A stretch of 64,000 nucleotides of DNA from Metridium senile (Eukaryota > Cnidaria > Anthozoa > Actiniaria > Metridiidae): positions 15,493,679 through 15,557,678 of the forward strand of contig OX459107.1 of the NCBI GenBank assembly GCA_949775045.1, written 5' to 3'. A program made the translations under genes and the position numbers. The notes under the pieces were generated by a model. The model was not told where the DNA came from and did no database searches. It saw only the letters and a list, made by a program, of their open reading frames with translations. Below, in pieces: positions 41,180 to 52,366 of this stretch. Each line of letters opens with the position of its first letter. Position 1 is the first letter of the stretch.

Positions 41180-44100
41180 CTAACGGACTGAAATCTGAAT
41201 GACATCCCCAGGGGTAGAGGGTGAGAACATTGCGTCATCGCATGAAATGTACGAAATGTTCCCATTTTTCAAATCATCAAAATCATTGGTATAAAACCCA
41301 AAGACATGTTTGCCACTTCTTGCACTAATAGGTGATTTGCATAACCTGTACTGCCCTTTCGAGGTCTCTGCTGCCCACTGGTCACCGTTATCACCCCATT
41401 CAGTACAGTTCTGGCTCAAAATGGATGTATCTTCGGGGAGTACCTCGTACGACCCACATGCGCCAGGGAAAGTCGTTTTTGCAAACTTCTTGTCTGTGAA
41501 GAATCGCACTACTTCATGGCCAGCGGTGTCGTTCTTGGTGACAAGGCTAATGACTCTGCCAACTGATTTCTTTCGGCAGTAGAAATGAATCTGGTCAAAT
41601 CCCATCTTATCGTACAGCTCTGTCATGGCATGGCCGTGAATCAATGTGAACTCGTTCTTGTCAAATGAGCCGGTTATTTCCCGCTTGTTGTAACCTTCAA
41701 CGGGCTGGGAAGTTTCTTTTATGATATTTCTGCTGACAATAGTCCATCCTCCTAATCAATTGAAGAATAAAGCGACCATTATTCAATATTTTAAAGTTAA
41801 ATAATTAGAGCGAAAACACTAGAACCATTAAATAAAAACAAAATAGTTACTAACTAATAGTTTTATTTAGTGACTATTTAGACCCCGTCTACACGGATCC
41901 GGATACTTTTGAAACCGCATACGTTTTGATGCGAATCGGCCTATCGTCCACAAGAATCCATTGAATCCGGTCACCGAAACCGCATACTTTTGAATTGGAA
42001 ACGATCAACAGGATTCGTGTGGACGCAAATATTTCTATGCGGTTTCAGCCGGATCGGATTCGTGTAGAAGAGGCCTTAGTCAGTATCACTCAACCAGAAA
42101 CATCAAATACAAAAGGAAACAATACCTCATTACAACTTTACTTGTCTTTTATAATAACTAATTGTCGCTAAGACCCCGTTTACACGGATCCGGATACTTT
42201 TGAAACCGCATACTTTTTGATGCGAATCGGCCTATCGTCCACACGAATCCATTGAATCCGGTCACCGAAACCGCATACTTTTACTTGAATTCTCCGGATA
42301 CGCGGATTCGTGTGGACGCAAATATTTCTATGCGGTTTCAGCCGGATCGGATTCGTGTAGACGAGGCCTAAATAAGAACTATTACACACTAACAATTTGA
42401 TTTTGTTTCATGGTTCTAGTGTTTTCGCTCTATGTAAATTCTCTATAGCTGCTTCTGTTATTATTTTATTATTATTATATTTTAAAAGAGTCTCGTGGAT
42501 TCCTTCGATATAATTTTTTTTAAACTTTTTCTTCATAAACTATGGCATACGTTCAACCCAAAGCTGAAATAAAAAGGGGGGTCACCGTGCTCGTTTTAGA
42601 ACTGTGAGGGGTGGTGTAAGGCACTTTTTTGTCTAATCTGGTTCCAAAATAAAATAAAAAAAATGTGAAAAGGAGTATTTTTGCTTTTTTCCCAATGGAG
42701 TTTTAGTATTTTCTTGAACAAGATGTGCGCGAGCGTGATGCGCAGTAGCGACAATAGTCCCGAACTACCTTAACCAACGTTGCATCTGATTGTACGTAGG
42801 ACCATGCAATTCAAAGACTTTTCTTATACACCTATTTCAAAAATCATTGTCGCAAACAATCTACACTCTGAAGCCTGCAAAGGATGTCGGTATTTCTTCT
42901 CTTGTTATCGAATTATTCATTGCATATTTTGGTAGTACTTGTTTGTGTTATATAACCAAAACGAGATGTTGTTGTGGTAGCACGTCGGGCTGAAATGAGT
43001 CTAAAATGTCTCATCTATGGTAAAACTTTTTAGGATTTCAATCGAATTTCTTGAAACTTGGTAACGTTGAAGCCTTTGCCAAAACTCAAAACTCTGTCGT
43101 TTTACTTTTTTGAATTTCGACATTTTTGGCGGGAAAATGACGTCATCATTTTTTAGAGAAAATCGAAATATTGCTCAATGTAAAAATTAAGGTAGCGCAT
43201 TGGAAAGAGCTGCGTGAGAGAAGTTCAAATATGAAAGAATAATTCCATTCCGAAAATGGAATCGAAAGATATGATTTTTTGAACATTCATGAATCCGCCA
43301 TTTTGTTACTAAAAATAGTAACAAAATGGCGGATTCATGAATGTTCAAAAAATCATATCTTTCGGTTCCGTTATCGGAATGGAATTATTCTTTCATATTT
43401 GAACTCCTTTTACGCAGCTCTTTCAAATGCGCTACCTTAATTTTTACATTGAGCAATATTTCGATTTTCTCTCAAAAATGATGACGTCATTTTCCCGCCA
43501 AAAATGTCGAAATTCAAAAAAGGAAAACGACAGAGTTTTGAGTTTTGGCAAAGGCTTCAACGTTGCCAAGTTTCAAGAAATTCCATTGAAATCCTAAAAA
43601 GTTTTACCATAGATGAGACATTTTAGACCCATTTCAGCCCGACGTGTAGATATAAATATAAATATTTCTTTAAAAAACTCGCAATAAATCACAAATTAAG
43701 TCCATGTAACCGCCATTCTTTGCAGGCTTTAGAGTGTGGACTGTATGCTTCGGCTGCGACAACGATTTTTGAAATAGGTGTAAAAAAAAAAAAAATAATA
43801 ATAAAAATATGAGAAGAAAGGTTTGTTACCTCCATCAGTAGTCATGTCACAAAATGATTTCACAGGAATCTTTCGGTCCAACCAGTATACACCTGACCCA
43901 TATGAATAATCGTCGTTCAGTATCTCTAGACATGAACTAGCTGGGTTCTCCTTCATTCCTAGTTCTGTTGCTATTGATATAGAACTCAATATCAATTTTG
44001 ATCAAGAATTGTTGATCGATATGATTAACGATTGATCATGAAAGCTCATGAAATACAGTGGAACCTCGCTAATCCGGCCGCGAAGGGACAGCCCAAAGTG

Positions 44101-45964
44101 GCCGTATTAAGCGGGTAAATTTTATAGAAAATGTATGGGCATGCATTTCGTCGGGACCTAAAAAACTGGCCGGAATAATGGAGTGGTCGTATTTAGCGGG
44201 TGGCCGTAAGGCGGGGTTCCACCGTATCAATAAAAGGATGATGATAGCAAATCAATTGTTTCTTGGTACGTACAGGGTGGGGAAGAGGGGGTACCGATCA
44301 CGAATAACGCGCAGTTTTTTCATGATTTCATGGATATCACGGAGTAACGTAAAGCGTTTTCACGCGAATCACAGTTTTAGAACTCGCGATGTTTACTCAT
44401 AACTGGATCTAACAGATTTACAAAAGAATAACACTGCTAGCAATAAACGTCTCAGTTTACACAACCGTTTAGATGAAAAGCTGTCACGTTTTCACGCGGA
44501 TCACCGATTCTAATTCTGTAATCACGAGTCACGTAAGTTGAAAGTCTGTAAATCACGGATAACGTCTTAATTTTTTTGCTTTTCACGAATCACAGGCCAA
44601 TTAAATTTAGGGTGAATCACGGATATCACGGAAAACCTCTTCCCCACCCTTTACGTAGGTATAACATTTTAGATGCATATGGTTTCAACAAGATGATTGT
44701 AATAACATGATGATGATGATGATGATTGTGTAATTATGATCGATGGTGATGAAAATTATATAATACAGTGCTTATGTTGATGACAATAATTATGATGATA
44801 GTGTTGAATGGAGGGCATGCAGCATTTCAACACGATGATGATGATAACATGATGATGATGATGATGATGTAATTATGATGATGGTGATGAAAATTATATA
44901 ATGATGCTCATGATGTAGCCTGATTTTCAGAGCGGACCTGGGTCCTATGCTTTCGAAAGTGATATAGCTAATCAGGCTACTCGTGATGTTGATGGTGATG
45001 GCAAGTTTTGCCCACCAGAGTATATTTTCCATACAAATCCTTATCAAATTAATATTGAATTTTAAATTGAATGCCATGCATTTCCCTCATGTTACATTTT
45101 ATGAGCTTATATTTCGCTTTCTTACTAATGTTGAGGTGCTCTTTTCATTTCTGACGTTCATTTTGACACAGGTGTTCGATTTAGAAGGGGTAGCTATAGC
45201 GGTCACGTGACTAGTTGTTGCAAAAGGCCTATTATCTGATTATGATGATATGAAGATTAAGCCTAGTCTGGGACCTTAACTCGCGCAAACTCGCCTTAAC
45301 TCGCACAAACTCGCATTAACTCGCACAAGCTCGCAGTAAATTACTCAATGTCATAATGCACAGGGAGTTGCCTTAACCTCATCTCACAAAGCTGAAATAT
45401 ACACATATAAGTCATGTTCTTTTAGTGTCACTCCAAATTATGGAATTTTTCCTTAACTCGCCTTAACTCGCCTTAACTCGCAGCATTGAAATTTTGATTT
45501 TCCCTTAACTCGCCTTAACTCGCCCAAACTCGCTGCGAGTTAAGGCGAGTTTAGGTCTCAGACTAGGCCTAAGATTCAAAATTTGAAAATGAAGCAAATG
45601 AATATATCTTACTTGTTGGAGTTCGAAGCATTTGAAAATAAATGGTATCCTCTTTTGGCCCAAATCGTTCAGGACGGGTGTCGTTATTCTGCGAATTCAA
45701 CTCGCATATTTGAGCAGTTTTCAAATAGTTCAAACTCATGCATTCCTTATCTTCAGCACATGTAAGCAAGCATGTTGGATAGTCGCTGCAATCAGGCACT
45801 GTCTTGTAGGCATTACTGAGAGCATAGCCATTCAATGACTTGACCTGGCACTGCTGTGCTTGTACGGCTATCCTTGCTTCCATCATGATGACGATTACAA
45901 GTAGAACACCTCCCAAAACCTGCAGTGCGTAACATAGATAAGGGCTTTGAGAAAAGTAATTCAT
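41180..45964 (-). CDS. Secreted PAN/apple plus fibrinogen-like protein, 3 exons, 354 aa
   Basis: Exons in gene order: 45964-45613, 43970-43830, 41751-41180; GT-AG, phases close to 354 codons plus stop. Residues 15-36 are strongly hydrophobic (signal peptide or signal anchor). Residues 38-115 form a PAN module (CLLTCAEDKECMSLNY, then CEL). Exon 2 opens a fibrinogen-related domain (NPASSCLEIL, SGVYWL, KSFCDMTTDGG), and the junction makes DGGGWTIVSR, the signature GGGWT block. The last exon has Cys-rich strands (CRKKSVGRVISLVT, CGSYEVLP, NCTEWGDNGDQWA) and FGFYTNDFDD, and ends PGDVIQISVR. The family typically recognises sugars or matrix outside cells; the ligand here is unknown. The exon 2 acceptor could be 6 bases later (CAACAG), changing two residues. 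Intron 2 contains a 666-bp palindrome and Harbinger-like MITEs. Confidence 0.87.
41806..42433. mobile_element. MITE nest in intron 2: outer fold-back with two PIF/Harbinger-like copies
   Basis: The outer ends are AGAGCGAAAACACTAGAACC / GGTTCTAGTGTTTTCGCTCT. Inner copies 41881-42075 (flanked by TTA) and 42172-42368 (flanked by TAA) share GACCCCGTYTACACGGATCC and CGATCGG..CGTGTAGA.GAGGCC ends. 3-bp TWA target duplications are typical of PIF/Harbinger. Confidence 0.82.
42837..43782. mobile_element. Composite element: outer MITE split by a 666-bp palindrome
   Basis: The outer ends are TACACCTATTTCAAAAATCA / TTTTTGAAATAGGTGTA. The inner palindrome 42981-43646 starts CACGTCGGGCTGAAATGAGT and ends with the complement. 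Its arms of about 330 bp meet at GTTACTA-AAAA-TAGTAAC (centre 43313), with few mismatches. It has no coding capacity. Confidence 0.92.
44056..44224. mobile_element. pogo/Tigger-like MITE (CAGTGGAACCTCGCTAATCC)
   Basis: CAGTGGAACCTCGCTAATCC at the left and GGCGGGGTTCCACCG at the right, both bordered by TA. GGCCGTATTAAGCGGGTAAA inside. Confidence 0.75.
44275..44652. mobile_element. MITE with AGGGTGGGGAAGAGG ends
   Basis: AGGGTGGGGAAGAGG / CCTCTTCCCCACCCT, flanked by TACGTA on both sides (hAT-like 8-bp duplication). The inside is rich in ATCACGGA/TCACGAAT repeats. Confidence 0.75.
44709..44905. repeat. ATG/GATGAT simple repeats
   Basis: Two blocks of GATGATGATGATGATGAT around AAAATTATATAATACAGTGC, partly duplicated. 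Confidence 0.8.
45261..45568. mobile_element. MITE with internal CCTTAACTCGC repeats
   Basis: GCCTAGTCTGGGACCTTAAC and GGTCTCAGACTAGGC are the ends. Many copies of CCTTAACTCGC/ACAAACTCGC lie inside, with one inverted block at the right. It abuts the end of PAN/fibrinogen-like exon 1 by 45 bp. Confidence 0.75.
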
Positions 45965-46545
45965 TGGGTGTTATTGTTACTCAGGCTACCCCTCAGGGGA
46001 GCCTGAGTCTAGGTTTACCTTTTCTATCTATGGGTCTATCGTTGAGGGCCGTAAGTTAGAAAACTGTTAATGGTTATTATGTATCCCTCGTTAAATAAAG
46101 TTATTATATTGTGTTGTATTGTGTCGAGATTACACATGACGTATATATAATGCCACAGGTAAACCACCTATCAATTACTACTCCATGACGTAGCCTGAAT
46201 AAAAGCACTATAAGTGCCACTAGTTGTTATTATAAATTATGCAAGTGATTTTGAACAATGTATCCAAGTTGAGGCTTACGGGACAAGCTTTAGTTTTTGC
46301 CAAGCCAGGGGCCGTGACTTGAACTGATACATGTTGTTAAATTTCAAAAGATTTGCAAATATCTGTAGTAACAGCTAGAAGTCTATTGAACTGAGAAGCT
46401 TCACATCACAACGGGGTCGTGCCAGTCGGGAACTACTTATGTAATTAGTCACTGACTTAAACTACCACGGCTAGCTATGAAGTAAGCCGGGTCTTTCATA
46501 ATTAAAGAGAATTTTGTTCCTAAAATAGCAAAGCTTCTTGAGAAG
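45965..46545. other. Upstream flank of the PAN/fibrinogen-like gene
   Basis: No gene. 46209-46375 is a diverged copy of the 11491 fold-back (TTGTTATTATAAATTATGCA, GTGATTTTGAACAATG, right end AGTAACAGCTAGAAG). Confidence 0.5.
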
Positions 46546-46548
46546 TTT

Positions 46549-46769
46549 TTGGAAGAGGAAGGAAGGAAGCTAGGAAGGAAGGAAGGAGGGAAGGAAGGAA
46601 GGAAGGAAGAAAGGAAGGAAGAAAGGAAGAAAGGAAGGAAGGAAGGAAGGAAGGAAGGAAGGAAGGAAGGAAGGAAGGAAGGAAGGAAGGAACGAACGAA
46701 CGAACGAACGAACGAACGAACGAACGAACGAACGAACGAACGAACGAACGAACGAACGAACGAACGAAG
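46549..46769. repeat. Two-phase microsatellite: (GGAA)n switching to (CGAA)n
   Basis: About 140 bp of GGAA/AGAA repeats change abruptly at 46691 into about 19 CGAA copies. The open frames on both strands are artefacts. Confidence 0.95.
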
Positions 46770-47364
46770 TTTGAACTGATCGGAGTCAAGACGGAGAAAT
46801 AAAAAAGGGTTGTATTTTACGTCGGAAGTCCCTTTAGCCGAAGATAGTCTTTCAGAGAGCCGACGTCTGTCTTCCAGAGAAAAAAGAGAAGAAGAACGGA
46901 GTTGAAATAAGTGAAAAAAGGAATCACAGAAAGGGAAGAATTAGGAAACTCAAACTGGACAAAAATGAGTAAAAAATAGAATTACACAAAAATGCAAAAC
47001 GAAAAACTGAAGTACTCACGTTGTTAATCGAGTATCGTCCCCTCATTTTATAGACTTACGAACTATTTGACACGTACTTCTTCGACAAGTTAAAAAGTAT
47101 TAAACCAGTTCCAAAGGCTCCAATCTCAGTCGCATAATTTTCTTCCTCAGTGTGTTTGAACTCATCTATGTGGTCCTATGTCGGCTTCAGTATTTTGAAG
47201 TAATTCAGATTCGATTACGCACATAGTTATATTGTACAATATAGCTAATGAATAATGAAAAACTATTCAAAAACTTATTATAGGTTTTGTTAACTTTCTT
47301 TTGTTTCATAAATTATATTATTAAAATATGTTCATTCATTACGGTGGCCCATATACGCAATGCT
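46770..47364. other. Gene-free stretch
   Basis: AT-rich sequence without a recognisable gene or repeat. Confidence 0.4.
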
Positions 47365-47935
47365 TGAATATATATTTTTGGGCACAAGTATGTTATAAAT
47401 GAATAAAATGTTACTTCTTAGTGCACAAATATATATTTATTAAATGAAATATATTTCTAAACGCATAAACATATTTCTCAATACACAAAAGTTACTCACA
47501 TTACACGAATATATTTTCTCAATACACAAAAGTTACTCACAGTACACGAATATATTTTCTCAATACACAAAAGTATTGTGAGTCTTAACTTTTGTGTATT
47601 GAGAAAATATATTCGTGTACTGTGAGTCTTAACTTTTGTGCATTGTGAAAATATATTCGTGTATTGTGAGTCTTAACTTTTGTGTATTGAGAAAATATAT
47701 TCGTGTATTGTGAGTCTTAACTTTTGTGTATTGAGAAAATATATTCGTGTACTGTGAATAACTTTTGTGAATTGAGAAAATATATTCGTGTACTGTTAGT
47801 AACTTTTGTGTATTGAGAAATATGTTTATGCGTTTAGAAATATATTTCATTTAATAAATATATATTTATGCACTAAGAAGTAACATTTTATTCATTTATA
47901 ACATACTTGTGCCCAAAAATATATATTCAAGCAAA
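47365..47935. mobile_element. Large fold-back with internal 42-bp minisatellite
   Basis: The arms 47365-47500 and 47815-47935 are inverted (TATATATTTTTGGGCACAAG; TATATTTCTAAACGCATAAA). The centre is a minisatellite of AACTTTTGTGTATTGAGAAA / ATATATTCGTGTACTGTGAGT whose orientation flips at about 47578. Confidence 0.85.
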
Positions 47936-47937
47936 CA

Positions 47938-48035
47938 CCAACGCAGTCCACACTAGTTTAACCGCTAGTTATCGCACATTTTTACTCCATTTCAGTTTAC
48001 TTAGAAACACCGACGCAATTCACACCTAGCCTCAG
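47938..48035 (-). repeat. Satellite core copies upstream of SPATA24
   Basis: ACGCAGTCCACACTAGTTTA / ACCGCTAGTT and a second ACACCGACGCAATTCACACC. Reverse orientation of array A (3330-3745), including its ATTTTTACTCCA spacer. Confidence 0.75.
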
Positions 48036-48113
48036 AAATACAGGGTAAACTCCAGCCGAGTACCGCATACTTTGATCTCAGTTTGCGACTGCTGTGACGC
48101 AGTCCATCTGCTT

Positions 48114-48127
48114 TTGGGTTCCCTGTG
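48114..48127 (+). promoter_or_regulatory. Recurrent motif upstream of SPATA24
   Basis: TTGGGTTCCCTGTG, 82 bp before the ATG, in the orientation also seen before GOT1 and PIGN. Confidence 0.45.
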
Positions 48128-48208
48128 TCAAGCCAGGCCTTATTCCTCTATGGAGACTAAGTACTAGTCAAGTCAAAAGCGCGAAAAGTGAAAATCAACA
48201 ACAACAAG

Positions 48209-51200
48209 ATGGAGGAAGCGACATATTTAATCGTAAATCGACAATTACAGGATCTTGTACGATTACAAGAGAATATGTTAGCTAAAGCTAATGCCATGGT
48301 AAGTAAAAACTGGTTAAGAATAAAGTGAAATTAGTTCACTGGCGCTTATACCATTCGCACTTTCGACCCGATTGAATTGAGTACGAAGTTGAAAATAAAG
48401 CTACAAAATTGAATTTTAGCGTATTATAACACAACTATAAATATTGATTATGGCTAGCATTGACTGGATATTACTGAAATATTTGTTAATTGTAATGAAC
48501 AGACGAAATACATTCGTTACTGATATGAATTTGATGAACATATGTAACTTTATTAAATTGTTTCTTGGGTTGATTTGATTATCATGCACTGTTAGCTTAT
48601 TAAGCTTATTTTCCTGTATATCTTTAGTGTAATTCCAAAAATGAGAATGTCGTTCCTCTGAGTGATTATGAAAGGCTATCAAGACAAATTGAGGTTTGTA
48701 CAATACTGTAGAACTTTATTCAGATTCTGATCTTTCTATTCATATTCGTCTTATTATTCATTTTACTCACCCATTTTGTCACCTATATTCATTCATTCTG
48801 TTGAGGCCAAGCTTGGCATGAAATACTTTTCTCGAGTCGTATAAGTTGTATAAAACTGAAATAACAGCAATTATGTATTTGTTAGGATGAAAGACTAGAA
48901 CACATGAAAACCAAAGCCAAGCTGGCAAGTGAGAGCGAAAAGCTAGAATTTGCTCTTGGTGAAATTGATATCCTCAAAAAACAGCTACAAAGAGAAAAGA
49001 CCGCTTTTGAAAAAGCGTAAGTACAGTAGCTTGAATCATCATGTTGTATGAAGGGTGGATAAAGTTATCCGTGGATAAAAGTTATCCACTGCATAGGTTT
49101 TTTATAGATTTTATCGCTGGATAAGGATTTATCCGGTGGATAGCGCTATTCACCCTTTGTACAACCGGCCCCAGAACCAAAGCCAGGTTAGTCTCCTTCA
49201 CAGCCGTTTTTTGTCTCATCACGCAACACTACCTCAGTCGGAACACTAAAAATGGCTACAAAGGAAGCCAGGGTTCGTGCTACTCCTTAAACTCCTTGAA
49301 AACTCCTTAGATTTGATTTACGTTTTTAAGGGCACTTGAAAAGCCCTTGAATTTTAGAAAATCAGCAAAAACTCCTTAAAAACTCCTTAATTCTAGCTAA
49401 AGCACGCTAAATTTTGATAAAATGTGTTCATTCTGTGCGGCGTTAACAATGACAGGAATATCATTTATATATTAAAGTTGTCGCAAAAAGTGCTTAAAAA
49501 TTACTTTTTGGTCCTTGAAAACTCCTTGAAAACTCTTTGTTTACTGACATCAGCACAAACCCTGGAAGCTAAAGCCAGGGTTGTTCCCAGGTTGAACATC
49601 TTACCAAGATCCATGTAAGATCATGCAAGATCCTGGTAAGATCCAGGCATGATCTATCAAGATCTTGGAATGTAACCTTCAATCTGCAAGAACTTGCATT
49701 AACTTTCAAGTTTTCTGACAAGATTTAATGAGATCTTCTTAAGGTCCTTACAAGAAATTTACTTGCCAAGGTTTTAGTAAGATATTAGATCATGATTTTA
49801 TCAGATGCTCAGCCTGAGTTAAGGCTTGATGAAACACTGCTTTGAGTTCTTTATAGAGCTTATCAAACACCAAACTATGTTTTTTTTGTGGAAAAAGCTA
49901 TTAAAGAGTTTGACTTTTTTTTTAAAGAAAAACAAGATTAAATTTGATATTAAGATAAATTTAAATTTTGTTGTAACTCTTTTTTGTGTCTTTGCCAAGA
50001 CCAATCCTCTTACTAGCCTCCTCCACAGGCAACCTCTCACCTTTTACAGTGCAAATCGAAAAACCATGGGAAAATATTTTAGAAATCGTTTATTGTTTGT
50101 ATAGTAACTCACAAACAACTCTAACTACAAAAAGTTTATCATACTACACATCAATCAAACTTATTGGCGTGATATAGTAATTTCTGAGTTGTTCAACGAA
50201 CAAAAAACCATTTTTTAAATATTTCTAGGTGCCCACGGTTTTGTGATTCACACTGTAATGCTTCTTTGCTGTTTTGGGGTTCCTGTGGGACAGCTGAGAA
50301 AGGACTTGGGACGAATTGAGTCCTATTGAACAAAGGAAGCCCAATATAGACAGGAAGTCCGAATTCCAGTCGGGTTGCCTGTGCAGGAGGCTAAATGTAA
50401 TAATTATATTAATAAATGTGTGTTTGTTTTAACCATAGGTTTGGAAATTTGAAGAACATTGCTACAGAAGAATCACAAGCAAAAGTAGAATTATTCAACA
50501 AATGTGGAGGTAAGTAGCTAATAAAAATCATTAAAGATGACTTATTTAGAATTGATGATGGTAATGATATGAATTATTTTGTATAAAGCACATATTACAC
50601 TTTCATCCCATAATATTTCAATAGTCCTGTTCACAGTTCCGCCTCAGTGACCACGGATGAAGTTCCAAGTCAAGGTTCACGCTGCTGCGCAATGACAAAT
50701 TATAGTTTTGCTATGCACATCAACTCGAACCTTGAATTGAAACTATTATTTGTGGTCACTGAACGGAACTGTGAAAAAGACAATTGATGGTTTGCAACTA
50801 TTTCTAGGAGAGAAGATTGAACAAAAGTACCACCAGTCACGGTGATGGGTTTCTTTTGTCAAGACCACCAGCATGGCTGCCATTTCTTTTGTTCAATTCA
50901 CTCTCCTGGGAATGGTTGCAACCCAACCCCCTCATAGTTAGATTTCCCTGCAGCAGTGTTTAGCCTCATCAGGCAACTCTCTCTCTCATGTGGTAGCATT
51001 GCTTGATGAGGCTAAACACGACTGCGAGGGAGACTAGGCCTCTTGTGGCTGTACTTATGATGGAGGGGGAGGGGGTTTCACATCATGACCACATTTGTAT
51101 CTACAGTGGTACCTCTATTAAGCGGTCACCCATTAAGCAGTCATCCTCTATTAGGCGGCCACAACAAGAAGTCCCAAATCTTTTCCTATACCTATTCTAT

Positions 51201-51525
51201 ACCTCTATTCAGCGGCAAACCTCTATTAAGCAGCCACTTTGACAAAAGTCCCGAAGGTGACTGCTTACTAGAGGTACAGCAGCTGTAACATTCATTTTGT
51301 CAATTTGTTTATTTAGAAATGGAGGATATTTGCAGTAAACAAGATGACATCCTGACATCAAAAGATGCAAAAATCAAAGATCTCAAGACACGACTTGTAA
51401 AGCAAAAACAAACACACAAACAACAGTTATCGGATTTAGAAATCCAACGACAGCAAGAACGATACATCATGATAAACACAAAAGATAACAGTAGTAAAAA
51501 GCAGAGAAGAGTTACTTTTAGATAA
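48209..51525 (+). CDS. SPATA24: SPATA24-like coiled-coil protein, 5 exons, 188 aa
   Basis: Exons 48209-48298, 48628-48693, 48886-49016, 50439-50509, 51317-51525; GT-AG, phases close to 188 codons plus TAA (vertebrate SPATA24 is about 205 aa). The protein is almost wholly predicted coiled coil, rich in K, E, Q and L. Diagnostic stretch in exon 3: KLASESEKLEFALGEIDILK, then KQLQREKTAFEKA, the counterpart of the SPATA24 block EKLQFALGEVEVL. Exon 5 has KQDDILTSKDAKIKDL and an IQRQQERYIM segment, then a basic end (SKKQRRVTFR). The SPATA24 family is linked to sperm or nuclear/centrosomal functions in vertebrates; the role in this animal is not shown by sequence. Intron 3 holds three copies of the promoter-type motif (50274, 50335 reversed, 50371). 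Identification rests on similarity across the whole length, so confidence is good but not absolute for such a coiled coil. Confidence 0.82.
49051..49158. mobile_element. Short MITE in SPATA24 intron 3
   Basis: AAGGGTGGATAAAGTTATCC at the left, GGATAGCGCTATTCACCCTT at the right, with repeated GGATAA motifs. Confidence 0.6.
49269..49564. mobile_element. hAT-like MITE with CAGGGTTCGTGC ends
   Basis: CAGGGTTCGTGCTACTCCTT and GCACAAACCCTG ends, repeated ACTCCTTGAAAACTCCTT inside. Same end type as 35519-35782. The following 49570-49800 stretch repeats AAGATCTTG/GATCCTGGTAAGATC words. Confidence 0.65.
50630..50774. mobile_element. MITE in SPATA24 intron 4
   Basis: GTTCACAGTTCCGCCTCAGT / AACGGAACTGTGAA ends; GTGACCAC..and GTGGTCAC inside. 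Confidence 0.65.
51104..51285. mobile_element. pogo/Tigger-like MITE, copy 3
   Basis: TA then CAGTGGTACCTCTATTAAGC at the left; the right end (GACTGCTTACTAGAGGTAC..CAGCTG-TA) has diverged. It ends 32 bp before SPATA24 exon 5. Confidence 0.75.
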
Positions 51526-51542
51526 CTAATGATAAATTACTT

Positions 51543-51802
51543 CTGTGCGACTCGCCGTACCGTAGTCACTTACAAAAACTTTTGATGAATTTTTGACATT
51601 ATTTTGACATTTTTTCATCTCAATCGGACCAATCACAGACATCAAAATTTCTAAAGTCTCTGCCTCTGATCGATATTAACTCCGCCTCTCGATATAAACG
51701 TGTATCTGCATGATTGGTCCGATTGAGATGAAAAAATGTCAAAATAATGCAAAAATTCATCAAAAGTTTTTGTAAGTGACTACAGTACAGCGAGTCGCAC
51801 AG
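51543..51802. mobile_element. Fold-back MITE just after SPATA24
   Basis: CTGTGCGACTCGC / GCGAGTCGCACAG ends. The arms carry GTAGTCACTTACAAAAACTT and TTTTTTCATCTCAATCGGAC with inverse copies, about 100 bp each. It begins 18 bp after the SPATA24 stop, so it is probably in the 3' UTR. Confidence 0.85.
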
Positions 51803-52061
51803 TAAATGGAAACTATAGTATAGGCTGCGCCACTAATTGACTGGGACCGAGGGAAACAGTATGTTTTGTGGTCCTAAGACGGCTGAACATCTATAAATGT
51901 TTTGTTATAAACCAACTAGTGTCAAAGAACAACAAAAACCTAGTTTTGACCAAAGATTTTTAATTAATTGGTAAATAACATATTGTTGCCCGCTAAGAGT
52001 TGTTGCTACGGAAACATCAAGATTTGTTCATGTTCATGTGATACACTCTCGCCCAATCTTA

Positions 52062-52193
52062 GGGGCTGTTTATATGAAAGCGAGTTGTCCCTGCTAGCCG
52101 GGATAACTCTTTTGTTCTGTATTCCCCGGGTGATTCAAAACAATAGAGTTATCCCGGCTAGCAGGGACAACTCGCCTTCATATAAACAGCCCC
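52062..52193. mobile_element. MITE with GGGGCTGTTTATATGAAAGC ends
   Basis: GGGGCTGTTTATATGAAAGC / TTCATATAAACAGCCCC; arms include GAGTTGTCCCTGCTAGCCGG and complement, about 50 bp each. Confidence 0.85.
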
Positions 52194-52366
52194 TAAGTGC
52201 TAGAAAAATGGACTTTGACAGTTGGTATATAACAAATGCTTTTTATTAATTGTAAATAATTATGGTAATTAATTTAACACAATTTATGCTAAATGCTAAG
52301 TTATTGAACATGTACATGTGATATTTGCTTGTAGTTCTAGTGCATTAAAATAAGTACACAGTTTGT

